From Gammaproteobacteria bacterium (GTDB lineage: Bacteria; Pseudomonadota; Gammaproteobacteria; Burkholderiales; Gallionellaceae): DNA of 64,000 nucleotides. Made by a program: the position numbers and the translations under genes. Under the pieces are notes generated by a model. The model worked only from the letters and a program-made list of their open reading frames with translations. It was not told the origin of the DNA and ran no database searches. Positions 26,277-35,563 of the stretch are shown piece by piece. Within the stretch, counting starts at the first letter, position 1; every line of letters begins with the position of its first letter. The stretch covers positions 1 to 64,000 of the forward strand of contig JAHIZO010000005.1 of the NCBI GenBank assembly GCA_018814405.1. Direction: 5' to 3'.

Positions 26277-27833
26277 TTAGCCCTTATTGCCGCCATTGTT
26301 GCCACGACCCAGCGAGAAGCTGGAGCCTTGCGGACGACGGTTGCTATTGAATGGTGCTGGACCTGATGTGCGGCTTGGTGCGCGGTTGCCGTTCACATTA
26401 CCGTTTGCGTTGCTGCGTGGTTGCGCATCATTGCTGAAACGGTTGTGTGAATGACCTTCGCGACGCGGGTGAGCACCATGTTCGTCACGCGTGAAGCTGT
26501 GACGGCTGTCCGGTGCATGATGACGCGGTGCGCCGTTTGCGCTGCGCGGTGCGCCGGTGCGCGGGCCATTGTTGAAACGCTGACCGCCGTTGCCGCCACG
26601 AGGGCCGCCATTGCCACGACCGCCAGGTGCAGCTGGACGCGGCTTGAACTTAGGCTCCATACCTTCGATGGTATGTGTCTGGATGGTTTGGCCGGTGTAA
26701 CGCTCGATGTTGCGCAATGTGCCGGAATCACGGTTGGATGCGAACGACACAGCGATACCGGATGCGCCAGCGCGGCCGGTACGACCGATACGGTGCACAT
26801 AGTCTTCAGCGAACTTGGGCAGGTCGAAGTTGATCACGTGAGTGATGCCGGGCACGTCGATACCGCGTGCGGCTACGTCGGTGGCGACCAACACGCGCAC
26901 ACTACCTTTGCGCAGGTTGACCAAAGTGCGGTTACGTTCACGCTGGTTCATATCGCCGTGCAGTGCGGCAGCAGCATGACCTTGTGCGGACAGGTTGTCT
27001 GCCAGCATGTCGGCATCGCGCTTGGTAGCGGTGAACACCACGGCTTGGTTCAGATCGACATCGCGCAGGATGTGGTCGAGCAAGCGGCCCTTGTGTGCCA
27101 TGTCGTCCGTGTACATCAGCTTCTGTTCGATGTTCTCGTGACGGGCTTTGGTCGCGGCAACGCTGATGCGCTTGGGCGACTTCAGCAGGCGTTGCGCTAG
27201 ATTGCCGATCGCACCATCCAATGTGGCGGAGAACAGCAGGGTCTGACGCGTCTTGGGCGTGGCAGCAGCAATGCGCTCCACGTCGTCGATGAAACCCATG
27301 TCCAACATGCGGTCAGCTTCGTCCAGCACCAACATCTCCAAACGCGAGAAATCGATACGGCCGCGTTCGATGTGGTCGATCAAGCGGCCAGGTGTGGCAA
27401 CCAAGATATCGACAGGGCTGGAAAGCAATTTGTTTTGTAGTGGGTAAGGCATGCCGCCCAAGATGCTCACCACCTTGACGCGCATGTTCTTGCCGTATTT
27501 GGTTGCAGCATCAGAAACTTGTTGTGCCAGTTCGCGGGTCGGGGTCAACACCAGAATGCGCGGGCCTTTGCTGCGTACAGCTGATTCAACAGACAACTTT
27601 TGCAAAGCAGGCAGGATGAACGCGGCAGTCTTGCCGGTGCCGGTCTGGGCAGACGCCATCAGGTCGTGGCCAGCCAGTGCTTCAGGGATAGCTTGTTCTT
27701 GGATCGGAGAAGGTACGGTGTAACCCGCTTCTTGAACAGCCTTCAGGATAGTCGGTGCCAGACCCAGCGAATCAAATGTGATTGTAGGTGCCGCAGTCTC
27801 GGGCGTAGCAGTAGCGATGATATTTTCAGACAT
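26277..27833 (-). CDS. DEAD-box RNA helicase (RhlE-like)
   Basis: ATP-dependent RNA helicase for ribosome assembly or RNA turnover, often cold-induced. The 518-aa protein has a Q motif, AQTGTGKTAA (I), PTRELAQQV (Ia), DEAD in VLDEADRML (II), SATL (III) and HRIGRTGRAG (VI). After residue 395 comes a low-complexity tail rich in Gly, Arg, Asn, Pro and His (GGRGNGGPRGGNGG and similar), an RNA-binding type tail. I start at ATG 27833 (MSENIIATATPE), with AAGGA 8 bases upstream; an alternative start 54 bases further up lacks support. The long 5' untranslated region suggests post-transcriptional control. Confidence 0.93.
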   Translation of the reverse strand: MSENIIATATPETAAPTITFDSLGLAPTILKAVQEAGYTVPSPIQEQAIPEALAGHDLMASAQTGTGKTAAFILPALQKLSVESAVRSKGPRILVLTPTRELAQQVSDAATKYGKNMRVKVVSILGGMPYPLQNKLLSSPVDILVATPGRLIDHIERGRIDFSRLEMLVLDEADRMLDMGFIDDVERIAAATPKTRQTLLFSATLDGAIGNLAQRLLKSPKRISVAATKARHENIEQKLMYTDDMAHKGRLLDHILRDVDLNQAVVFTATKRDADMLADNLSAQGHAAAALHGDMNQRERNRTLVNLRKGSVRVLVATDVAARGIDVPGITHVINFDLPKFAEDYVHRIGRTGRAGASGIAVSFASNRDSGTLRNIERYTGQTIQTHTIEGMEPKFKPRPAAPGGRGNGGPRGGNGGQRFNNGPRTGAPRSANGAPRHHAPDSRHSFTRDEHGAHPRREGHSHNRFSNDAQPRSNANGNVNGNRAPSRTSGPAPFNSNRRPQGSSFSLGRGNNGGNKG

Positions 27834-28068
27834 GTGTTGTTCCTTGATTTTTATAAGACACAGCGCATGCGTGGCCACGGGCCACACAATGGAAATTCAG
27901 TAGGGGGTACTAAAGACCTCTACCGGCGCAAACAAACATCGTCGCTAACCGGTGAAGCTTGGTGCATCCAATAACTACGGGATGCAGAGGGGTCAGAAAA
28001 CGATGGACTCAATACCGCCTGTGAAGCGGCAAGGCGCGCATTATACGGATGAGCGGAAGAATAGCCAG
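27834..28068 (-). promoter_or_regulatory. Promoter and long 5' untranslated region of the DEAD-box helicase
   Basis: On the minus strand a perfect -10 TATAAT lies at 28040-28045 with a poor -35 (CTGGCT, 28063-28068; spacer 17). This predicts a leader of about 200 bases. Hairpins visible in the leader are GCATCC/GGATGC (27964-27985) and GTGGCC/GGCCAC (27871-27885). No gene is seen in the 330 bases between the helicase and the PhnD-like gene. Confidence 0.55.
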
Positions 28069-28165
28069 CTAAATTTGAGTAAGCTCAGGACAGTGGCTGT
28101 TTGAGGGGGTAATATTCAGCAAGGCACAGAGATTAAAAGAACTCTTGATTTTAGGGGGATTGATG

Positions 28166-29062
28166 ATGAAGTGGGTCGTGATGCTGTTGGCAGCGTTGCT
28201 AATGGTGGCCTGCGGAAAGCAGGAAGCCACCTACGAACCCGAATTCAGTTCGCAGGCGGATAGCGGCGTGCATAAAGAATATGTGGTCGGTATCCACCCC
28301 TTGCACAATCCCAAGCGACTGGTCGAGGTATATGGCCCCATCGTCGATCATCTCAATGCCAGTATCCCGCAGGCACACTTCCGTCTCGAAGCATCGCGCA
28401 ATTTCGAAGAGTTCGACAAAAAGCTGTTCAGCGGCTATTTCGATTTCGCCATGCCCAATCCTTACCAGACAGTACATTCTTTGACACACGGATACAGGGT
28501 GTTCGGCAAGATGGGAGATGATGAGTTGTTTCGCGGCATCATCCTAGTGCGGCGCGACAGTGGCATACATAAGGTGAGTGATCTGAAGGGCAAGAAAGTC
28601 GCATATCCAGCGCTTAGCGCATTGGCGGCAACCATGATGCCGCAGTATTACCTGCACACACACGGTCTGGATGTGAACCGCGATATAGAAAATCTATATG
28701 TTGGCTCCCAAGAATCTTCCATCATGAACGTGTTGCGCGGCCATGCGGCAGCTGGCGCGACATGGCTGGTGCCGTGGCTCACTTTCCAACAAGATCATCC
28801 TGAGATGGCGGCACAGTTGGAAGTGAAATGGCAGACCGAGACCTTGCCCAACAACGGCTGGGTGGTGCGTAAAGATGTGCCATCAGAGCTTGCCAATGCA
28901 GTGGGTAGAGCACTGGTTGGTCTGAGTGCGACGGCTGAAGGGCGTGCCATGGTGGCAAGGCTGGGTATCACACACTTCGAACCTGCGACCGATGAGATGT
29001 ATGCTCAAGTGCGGCGCTATCTTGAGAAGTTCTCCGCAACCGTGCGACATATCGAATACTGA
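28166..29062 (+). CDS. PhnD-like periplasmic substrate-binding lipoprotein
   Basis: The 298-aa protein has a lipoprotein signal peptide (MKWVVMLLAALLMVAC, lipid-modified Cys16), then a PhnD/phosphate-phosphite-phosphonate binding-protein fold: VVGIHPLHNPKRLVEVYGPI, MPNPYQTVHSL and LKGKKVAYP are typical. No permease or ATPase gene is adjacent. Instead a membrane diguanylate cyclase begins 6 bases after the stop, so I infer a sensory binding protein for that cyclase rather than an importer. Two ATGs overlap at 28163 and 28166; the second has the better spacing (7) from AGGGGG. Confidence 0.85.
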   Translation: MKWVVMLLAALLMVACGKQEATYEPEFSSQADSGVHKEYVVGIHPLHNPKRLVEVYGPIVDHLNASIPQAHFRLEASRNFEEFDKKLFSGYFDFAMPNPYQTVHSLTHGYRVFGKMGDDELFRGIILVRRDSGIHKVSDLKGKKVAYPALSALAATMMPQYYLHTHGLDVNRDIENLYVGSQESSIMNVLRGHAAAGATWLVPWLTFQQDHPEMAAQLEVKWQTETLPNNGWVVRKDVPSELANAVGRALVGLSATAEGRAMVARLGITHFEPATDEMYAQVRRYLEKFSATVRHIEY

Positions 29063-29068
29063 AATCAG

Positions 29069-30793
29069 ATGAAAAGACACAAATTTCTCAGCGCGCTCTG
29101 GCGCGGTTCTATCCGTAGACAATTGGTGTTGGGGTTCGCACTGGCTTCGCTGATCCTGATGACGGTATTCGGGATGGCCGTGCTGAAGCAACAGCGTATT
29201 GCACAGCACAACTTCTCTACGGCAAATGCGGTCTCTCTGGCGCATGCCTTGTCCATCAGCACCAACTCTTGGGCGCTGGCCAATGATCTGGTCGGCCTGC
29301 AAGAGGTGGTGCAGGGCTTTACGCGTACCACCGATCTGCGGCGTGCATTCTTCACCAGCCCGAATGGCGAGGTGCTGGCCTCGACCAATCCCGGTGAGAT
29401 CGGTTTCTTTCTTTCGGATCAGTTGAGCCGGAACATGCTGGCCTCAGATGCGCGCGACCAGCAGATTCTGCTAGATCAACGCAATCTGGTAGTGGTCGCC
29501 CATCCGGTATTGCTAGGAGGGCGACATCTGGGCTGGGTGCGCATTGAGATGACGCGTAAAGCGATGAACGAGAATCTAGCCGAATTGACTCAAACTTGGA
29601 TTGGCTTCGGCATCATCGCGGTAGTGTTGGTGTCGCTGGTTGCCATGCTGCTGGCGCGACGCCTGACCAAAGGCTTGCAACACCTGATGTCGGTCGCTTC
29701 TGATGTGGAGCAGGGGCGGAGCAAACGACGGGCGGAAGTAGGGCGCGGCGACGAGATCGGAAAGCTAGCCCATTATCTGAATCGTATGTTGGACACTCTC
29801 GAGCAACAGAAGGATCAGTTGAGTGAGAGCGAAGCGAAGTACCGATTTCTGGCAGACAACGTCTCGGATGTGATTTGGGTGCTGAATCTCACTGCCGGAA
29901 ATTGGGAGTATGTGAGTCCCTCGATATTCCAATTACTCGACTTCACAGCTGAAGAATTTATGACACGATCCCCGCAGCAAGTGATGACGCTGGATTCCGC
30001 TGGAAAATTCAATAACTGGATGGCAGAGCGCTCCGCCGCGTTTGTGGCAGGAGAGGGCGACGTTCCGGTTTACACGGACGAAGTGGATGTGGTGCGACGA
30101 AATGGCAGCACTGTGTGTGTCGAAGTGACCTCGCACTTTTCCCGTAACAAACAGGGAGAAATAATCCTTATCGGTTTATCGCGAGATATCAGCGAGCGTA
30201 AAAAATCAGATGAACAGATACGCAATCTGGCGTTCTACGATCCGCTTACGCAATTGCCGAATCGACGCCTGTTGCTGGATCGTTTCGGGCTGACGCTCGC
30301 GGCCTGCAGGCGCAGTCAACGGTACTCTGCGCTGATGTTCATCGATCTTGATAATTTCAAACCACTCAACGACGAGCATGGGCACGATGTGGGCGACCTG
30401 TTGCTGATCGAAGTGGCGCACCGCATCACAGCTTGTGTGCGCGAGATGGATACCGTATCGCGTTTCGGCGGCGACGAGTTCGTGGTGATGCTGCATGAAC
30501 TCAGTACCGAACGTGATGTATCCACCCAGCGCGCCTCGGAGATCGCTGAGAAGATCAGAAGATCATTGGCAAAGCCCTACAAGCTGAGTCTCAAAAGAAG
30601 TGGGGATGCTCCACCGCTGAGCGTCGAACATCGCTGTACGGCCAGCATAGGTGTGGTCTTGTTCGATCAACACTGTTCCTCCAGTGAGGACCTGTTACGG
30701 ATGGCCGACGATGCCATGTATCAGGCGAAAGAAGGCGGACGCAACCAAGTGCGCATCTTGGAATCACTCCCGCCCAAACAACAAAGCTCTTGA
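29069..30793 (+). CDS. Membrane sensor diguanylate cyclase (HAMP-PAS-GGDEF)
   Basis: A 574-aa inner-membrane protein. A first membrane helix (about residues 17-39), a periplasmic domain (40-170) and a second helix (about 172-195) are followed by HAMP (196-250), PAS (255-385) and GGDEF (395-565). The GGDEF motif SRFGGDEFVVM is intact, and an inhibitory I-site RxxD (REMD) lies five residues before it, so it should make c-di-GMP with product inhibition. Coupling to the PhnD-like lipoprotein 6 bases upstream suggests that protein supplies the periplasmic signal. The stop codon lies inside the -35 element of the htpG promoter. Confidence 0.92.
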   Translation: MKRHKFLSALWRGSIRRQLVLGFALASLILMTVFGMAVLKQQRIAQHNFSTANAVSLAHALSISTNSWALANDLVGLQEVVQGFTRTTDLRRAFFTSPNGEVLASTNPGEIGFFLSDQLSRNMLASDARDQQILLDQRNLVVVAHPVLLGGRHLGWVRIEMTRKAMNENLAELTQTWIGFGIIAVVLVSLVAMLLARRLTKGLQHLMSVASDVEQGRSKRRAEVGRGDEIGKLAHYLNRMLDTLEQQKDQLSESEAKYRFLADNVSDVIWVLNLTAGNWEYVSPSIFQLLDFTAEEFMTRSPQQVMTLDSAGKFNNWMAERSAAFVAGEGDVPVYTDEVDVVRRNGSTVCVEVTSHFSRNKQGEIILIGLSRDISERKKSDEQIRNLAFYDPLTQLPNRRLLLDRFGLTLAACRRSQRYSALMFIDLDNFKPLNDEHGHDVGDLLLIEVAHRITACVREMDTVSRFGGDEFVVMLHELSTERDVSTQRASEIAEKIRRSLAKPYKLSLKRSGDAPPLSVEHRCTASIGVVLFDQHCSSSEDLLRMADDAMYQAKEGGRNQVRILESLPPKQQSS

Positions 30794-30817
30794 AATCCCC
30801 TCGGTGCGCCCCCACGT
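30789..30817 (+). promoter_or_regulatory. sigma-32 heat-shock promoter of htpG
   Basis: CTTGAAA (30789-30795), a 14-base spacer and CCCCACGT (30810-30817) match the RpoH consensus CTTGAAA / CCCCATNT with one mismatch in the -10 element. It overlaps the last codons of the upstream diguanylate cyclase gene and lies about 45 bases before the htpG ATG. Confidence 0.75.
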
Positions 30818-30860
30818 GCCGTGAAGTCCTATTTTTGTACAACCATTCAACGGAGAAGTT

Positions 30861-32762
30861 ATGACTGACAGTGCTACCGTCAACCGCGAAACCATGGGCT
30901 TTCAGACCGAGGTCAAACAGCTGTTGCAGCTGATGATCCATTCGCTCTATTCCAACCGTGAGATCTTTCTGCGTGAGCTGGTCTCCAACGCATCCGATGC
31001 CTGCGACAAGCTGCGCTTCGAGGGTCTGCACAACGCCGCCTTGTTCGAGGACGATTCCGAACTGGCGATCCGCATCAGCTTCGACAAGGAAGCGCGCACG
31101 CTGACCATTGCCGACAACGGCATCGGCATGAGCCGCGACGACGTCATCAACAACCTCGGCACCATCGCCAAATCCGGCACGCGCGAATTCTTCAGCAAGC
31201 TGTCCGGCGACCAGCAAAAGGACGCCAACCTCATCGGTCAATTCGGCGTGGGTTTCTATTCCGCATTCATCGTGGCCGACAAAGTGAGCGTGCTGACGCG
31301 CCGTGGCGGTGAGCAGGCCGATCAAGGCGTACGTTGGGAATCAGACGGCGGCGGCGAGTTCGACATCGAGATGGTGAATAAACCGACACGCGGCACCGAG
31401 ATCACCCTGCATCTGCGCGACGATCAGGACGACCTGTTGGCCGGCTACAAACTGCGCGAGATCATCCGCAAATACTCCAACCACATCGTGCAGCCCATCC
31501 TGATGAAGAAAGAGGAATGGAAAGACGGCGTGCCGGAACTGAGTGAGGAAGACGAGACCGTTAACCAAGCCACCGCGCTGTGGACGCAGTCCAAGAACGA
31601 CATCACCGAAGAGCAATACAAAGAGTTCTACAAACACGTCGGCCATGACTACGACGATCCGCTGGGCTGGAGCCATGCCCGCGTTGAAGGCCGTCAGGAA
31701 TACACGCAACTGCTATACATCCCCAAGCACGCCCCGTTCGACCTGTGGGACCGCAACGCGCGCCACGGCATCAAGCTCTACGTGCGCCGCGTGTTCATCA
31801 TGGACGACGCCGAACAACTGATGCCGCTCTATCTGCGCTTCGTGCGCGGGGTGGTCGATTCCGCCGACCTGCCGCTCAACGTCTCGCGCGAGATTCTGCA
31901 AGAATCGAAAGACATCGAAGCCATTCGCAAGGGCTGCACCGGCAAGGTGCTGGGCCTGCTGGCCGACATGGCAGAGAAAGAGCCGGAGAAATACGCCACC
32001 TTCTGGGCCGAGTTCGGCAAGGTGCTGAAAGAAGGCGTGGGCGAAGACATGGGCAACAAGGACAAGATCGCCGCGCTGCTGCGTTTCGCCTCCACCCAAG
32101 CCGACACCAATGAAGAGATCGTCTCGCTGGCTGATTACATCGCCCGCATGAAGGAAGGCCAAGACAAGATCTACTACGTCACCGCCGAAACCTTCAACGC
32201 CGCAAAGAACAGCCCGCATCTGGAAGTTTTCCGCAAGAAAGGCATCGAAGTGCTACTGATGTCCGACCGCGTGGATGAATGGGCATTGAGCTACCTGAAC
32301 GAGTTCGAAGGCAAGCAACTGGTCTCCGTCGCCAAGGGCGGTCTGGACTTGGGCAAGCTGGAAGACGAAGCCGAGAAGCAAGAGCAAGAGAAGCAAGCCG
32401 ACGAACTCAAGCCGCTGCTGGAAAAGATCAAGGCCAGTTTGGGCGACAAGGTGAAAGAAGTGCGCGTTACGCACCGCCTCACCGACAGCCCGGCTTGCTT
32501 GGTCGCGGACGACAACGACATGAGCGCCAACCTGGCCCGCATGTTGAAAGCCGCCGGTCAGAATGCGCCGATGTCACAGCCGATCTTGGAGATCAACCCG
32601 CAGCATCCGGTGGTGACGCGTTTGAACGCTGAAGAGAAACACTTCGACGATTGGGCAGCAGTGTTGTTCGAACAAGCCTTGCTGGCCGAAGGCGGTCAAC
32701 TTGACGACCCAGCCACCTTCGTCAAACGTATCAACCAGTTGATGCTGGAGATGGGGAAGTAA
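30861..32762 (+). CDS. htpG: Molecular chaperone HtpG (Hsp90)
   Basis: Cytoplasmic ATP-dependent chaperone. The 633-aa protein starts with the Hsp90 N-terminal ATPase domain: [23 protein letters not shown] (catalytic Glu), [19 protein letters not shown] and [15 protein letters not shown]. The middle domain contains the [16 protein letters not shown] segment with its catalytic-loop Arg. The C-terminal dimerisation domain runs from about 505. No charged linker of the eukaryotic type is present. A sigma-32-like promoter lies in front and a strong terminator behind, so it is monocistronic. Confidence 0.97.
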   Translation: MTDSATVNRETMGFQTEVKQLLQLMIHSLYSNREIFLRELVSNASDACDKLRFEGLHNAALFEDDSELAIRISFDKEARTLTIADNGIGMSRDDVINNLGTIAKSGTREFFSKLSGDQQKDANLIGQFGVGFYSAFIVADKVSVLTRRGGEQADQGVRWESDGGGEFDIEMVNKPTRGTEITLHLRDDQDDLLAGYKLREIIRKYSNHIVQPILMKKEEWKDGVPELSEEDETVNQATALWTQSKNDITEEQYKEFYKHVGHDYDDPLGWSHARVEGRQEYTQLLYIPKHAPFDLWDRNARHGIKLYVRRVFIMDDAEQLMPLYLRFVRGVVDSADLPLNVSREILQESKDIEAIRKGCTGKVLGLLADMAEKEPEKYATFWAEFGKVLKEGVGEDMGNKDKIAALLRFASTQADTNEEIVSLADYIARMKEGQDKIYYVTAETFNAAKNSPHLEVFRKKGIEVLLMSDRVDEWALSYLNEFEGKQLVSVAKGGLDLGKLEDEAEKQEQEKQADELKPLLEKIKASLGDKVKEVRVTHRLTDSPACLVADDNDMSANLARMLKAAGQNAPMSQPILEINPQHPVVTRLNAEEKHFDDWAAVLFEQALLAEGGQLDDPATFVKRINQLMLEMGK

Positions 32763-32787
32763 TTATCACGTTGTAAGGTATTAAACG

Positions 32788-32820
32788 AAAACGGGCCTCC
32801 TTGGAGGTCCGTTTTGTTTT
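32788..32820 (+). terminator. Rho-independent terminator of htpG
   Basis: AAAACGGGCCTCC (32788-32800) pairs with GGAGGTCCGTTTT (32803-32815) with one G-T pair, followed by GTTTT. Confidence 0.88.
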
Positions 32821-32982
32821 CACCGACGGCCTTTATCGATCGAGCAGTGAAAAGTAACGCTCCAGTACCACTCTCACCGAGAGGGGATTACCGCATTGTC
32901 AATTTTGCCCGGCAATTTTCCAATAACGTACGAATCACCTGTATTCTATTGTCATTCCTCAAACATCAAGAAGGTGCTTTAA

Positions 32983-33795
32983 ATGAGCTTCCTGACCAGC
33001 ATTCATGATCTAAGCGTCTTTGTCGTTGAGCCTTCTGCCGTTCAATCACAATTCATCGAGCTGTATTTGAAAAAGATCGGCGTCATGAGCACCACTATCT
33101 TTCGTGACGGCAATAGCGTGCTAACAGCCATGCAAAGCAATTTGCCTCAAGTCGTCATCAGCGCTATGCACTTGCCTGATATGACCGGAGGTGATCTGGT
33201 GGGGCATATGCGTGCCAATGAGCTAACGAGTGGCGTGGCTTTCATTCTCGTATCCAGTGAAACCAACCCGCACTATCTAGAGCCGGTCAGGCAGAACGGC
33301 TCCAGTGCGATTCTGGGCAAACCCTTCACAATCGAACAACTAAAAACAGCGCTTGCCACCACACTGGATTACTTGAACCCTGATGCGGACAAGATACATG
33401 TGAGTAGTGAGATCGATCTGGAGGCTATCAATGTGCTTTTGGTCGATGACAGTCACTTGGCCCGTGGATTCATCCGCCGAGTATTGGAGAATCTCGGCAT
33501 CCAAAAATTCACTGAAGCTGAGAATGGCAAGCAAGCGACTGAGTTGATTGAGGAGCATTACTTCGACTTGGTAGTGACTGATTACAACATGCCGGAGATG
33601 GATGGGCGTGAGCTGACGAATTACATCCGCACTCAAAGCTGGCAAAGCAGCGTTCCCATCCTGATGGTGACCAGCGAACAAAATGAAAGCCGTTTGGCGG
33701 CTGTAGAACAGGCAGGCGTATCAGGCGTATGCGACAAGCCGTTCGAAACCGCTGTAGTCAGAAAATTACTTGAGCAGATGTTGCGAACGGACTAG
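32983..33795 (+). CDS. Tandem CheY-like receiver protein, first receiver degenerate
   Basis: A 270-aa protein of two receiver domains without an output domain. The C-terminal receiver (about residues 147-268) is canonical: VLLVDDS, phosphoacceptor Asp in VVTDYNMPEMDG and Lys in CDKPF. The N-terminal receiver (about 8-125) keeps the fold and Lys (LGKPF) but has EP instead of the acidic pair (VFVVEPS) and Ala where the phosphoacceptor Asp should be (VVISAMHLPDMTG), so it should not be phosphorylated. No kinase gene is adjacent. A role in chemotaxis or c-di-GMP signalling is possible but not shown. Confidence 0.88.
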   Translation: MSFLTSIHDLSVFVVEPSAVQSQFIELYLKKIGVMSTTIFRDGNSVLTAMQSNLPQVVISAMHLPDMTGGDLVGHMRANELTSGVAFILVSSETNPHYLEPVRQNGSSAILGKPFTIEQLKTALATTLDYLNPDADKIHVSSEIDLEAINVLLVDDSHLARGFIRRVLENLGIQKFTEAENGKQATELIEEHYFDLVVTDYNMPEMDGRELTNYIRTQSWQSSVPILMVTSEQNESRLAAVEQAGVSGVCDKPFETAVVRKLLEQMLRTD

Positions 33796-33867
33796 TAGGG
33801 GGTGGCCTGCTTTGTGGACTCTGCTACCATTTGATCCACTGACGCTCAGTAAATGGGAGTGACCTGA

Positions 33868-34536
33868 ATGAACGCATCGCGCCGCCGTCTGTTGAAACAA
33901 CTGACCGCTCTAGGCTTGCTGACCGGCGCGGGCATCCCCGGCCTGATCCGGGATGCACTCGCCGCCAGCAACTATCCTTCCGTGCAGGGCCTGCACAAGA
34001 TCAAAGGCGATGTGCGCATCAACGGCAAACCGGCACGCGAAGGGCAACCCGTGTTGCCGGGCGACAAGGTCACCACCGGCGCGAACGGCGAGGCCATCTA
34101 TGTCATCGACCGCAATGCCTTCCTGCAACGCAGCAACAGCGTGGTGCAGTTCGGCAAGGATGCAACCAAGGAATTCTTTCGCGTGGTCAGCGGCCGGATA
34201 CTGTCGGTGTTCGAACATGGCGAGAAACGGCTGGTAGTTCCCACAGCCGTCCTAGGTATCCGCGGCACTGCCTGCTACATCGAGGCCGAGCCCAAGAAAG
34301 TCTACTTCTGCCTTTGCTACGGTACGGCCTTGGTCGAACCGACTGCGGAACCCGGACGGGTAGAGCGCATCGTCACCGAACACCACGACCACCCCATCTA
34401 CATCCATCACGACAAGGGTATGCCCTCCATGGCGAATGCCAAGGTCGCCAACCATACCGACGACGAACTGATCATGCTCGAATGGCTGAACCGGCGCAGA
34501 CCGCCTTTCTATGGTCTGGGGTTATCGGCGTATTGA
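33868..34536 (+). CDS. FecR-domain protein with a Tat-type signal
   Basis: The 222-aa protein starts with a twin-arginine-like signal (SRRRLLKQLTALGLLTGAG, cleavage likely after ALA near residue 32) and then a FecR-type domain (IKGDVRINGKPAREG, LPGDKVTTGANGEAIYVI, SGRILSVFEHGEKRLVVPTAVLGIRGT). The C-terminal part has a His-rich stretch (EHHDHPIYIHHDKG) that might bind metal. It is not next to a sigma factor or TonB receptor, so classical FecR signalling is unlikely. Function is unknown. Confidence 0.75.
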   Translation: MNASRRRLLKQLTALGLLTGAGIPGLIRDALAASNYPSVQGLHKIKGDVRINGKPAREGQPVLPGDKVTTGANGEAIYVIDRNAFLQRSNSVVQFGKDATKEFFRVVSGRILSVFEHGEKRLVVPTAVLGIRGTACYIEAEPKKVYFCLCYGTALVEPTAEPGRVERIVTEHHDHPIYIHHDKGMPSMANAKVANHTDDELIMLEWLNRRRPPFYGLGLSAY

Positions 34537-34589
34537 TTCTTTATTCAGGAAACTTATCTGGCACAGGAATAGGTTTTGACGGCCGCGTA

Positions 34590-34621
34590 TCGGCCTTATG
34601 TAGCGCTCCACATAAGGCCGA
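34590..34621. terminator. Perfect 12-bp hairpin between convergent genes
   Basis: TCGGCCTTATGT (34590-34601) pairs with ACATAAGGCCGA (34610-34621), loop AGCGCTCC. It lies in the 154-base gap between the convergent FecR-domain and TauD-type genes. No T run follows on either strand, so its role as a terminator is inferred from position. Confidence 0.5.
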
Positions 34622-34690
34622 CATACAGTCGTTAGACCTCGCATCCAGATAAGGCTTTTAGCTCGTCAATCGTGATGCAACGCTGCTTAC

Positions 34691-35563
34691 TTAAGCGAGT
34701 GAAATCCGATCCAGATACCTAGCCCGATAAAGCAACCTCGGATGTTGCGAATCATCAGTGAAGGCACTTCTGTCATGCAGCACGTTGTTGCAGAGCAGGC
34801 CCATGCCGGGTTGCATGGTGGTGTTGAATACTTGCGGGACGTCGGAGGCGAGTAGGGCTTCTAGGGCGGCGACGGCAGCTTGGGTGGCGTCGTCTTGCTT
34901 CCATTCGATGCTGCGGGTGCGGGCGGTGTAGCGCATGTGCAGGTTGCCGTCTGCATCTGTTGAAAAGACCGGGCCGCTTTGGGCGGGGCGTACGCCGTCG
35001 TTCTCGTCCACACGTTCGGGGATGGTCATCACATCCGGTTGCATCAGTGCTTTGATGTGCGCCGGGTCTTGTTCGCGCAGCAGCAGGTAGCACAGCTCGT
35101 GATCCATCAGTCGGTTCTCGCCGCCGCTTATCGCATCGCGCACGCAGTGCAGCACCATGGCGCGTATTTGTCTTTCGGGCGGGTTGTAGTAGCCGTCGGT
35201 GTGCCACTTGATGGGTTTGTCGGTGTAGGGGATGTAGTGCTTGCGCGTGCCGCCGTCGAACACGCGGATGGACGATACGCCGTCTTCGCCGGCCAGCCAG
35301 TTGGCATCTAAATTGTTCAGGCCGAATTGCTCACCGAGTTTGCGCAGGATGTTGCTGTCTTCTTCCAACATGGGGCTGGCGTAGATGGCCATGTTGCAGC
35401 GGCGAATGCGATCTGCGAGTGCCGCGTGTTCGCTTGCGTTGAGTGCGCGCGGGTCTTTGACTTCTACGATGAGGTCTTCTGCGGTGCACGGGGCACTGGC
35501 CAGTTTGGCATCACGCCAGCGCTGGAATGACGAATCGTCGGCGAGGTCGAAGGGATTGTTCAT
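34691..35563 (-). CDS. TauD/TfdA-family Fe(II)/2-oxoglutarate dioxygenase
   Basis: A 290-aa protein with the TauD fold. The metal-binding HxD is in KWHTDGYYN (near residue 120) and a distal His probably lies in LHDRSAF near the C terminus, followed by the 2-oxoglutarate-binding Arg region PRLLYRARYLDR. TauD enzymes release sulfite from taurine or alkylsulfonates, but others act on different substrates, and the substrate here is not determined. I start at 35563 (MNNPFDLADD), overlapping the stop of the upstream gene. It is the last gene of the six-gene operon divergent from dsrA, which makes an organosulfur or sulfur-carrier substrate plausible. Confidence 0.85.
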   Translation of the reverse strand: MNNPFDLADDSSFQRWRDAKLASAPCTAEDLIVEVKDPRALNASEHAALADRIRRCNMAIYASPMLEEDSNILRKLGEQFGLNNLDANWLAGEDGVSSIRVFDGGTRKHYIPYTDKPIKWHTDGYYNPPERQIRAMVLHCVRDAISGGENRLMDHELCYLLLREQDPAHIKALMQPDVMTIPERVDENDGVRPAQSGPVFSTDADGNLHMRYTARTRSIEWKQDDATQAAVAALEALLASDVPQVFNTTMQPGMGLLCNNVLHDRSAFTDDSQHPRLLYRARYLDRISLA

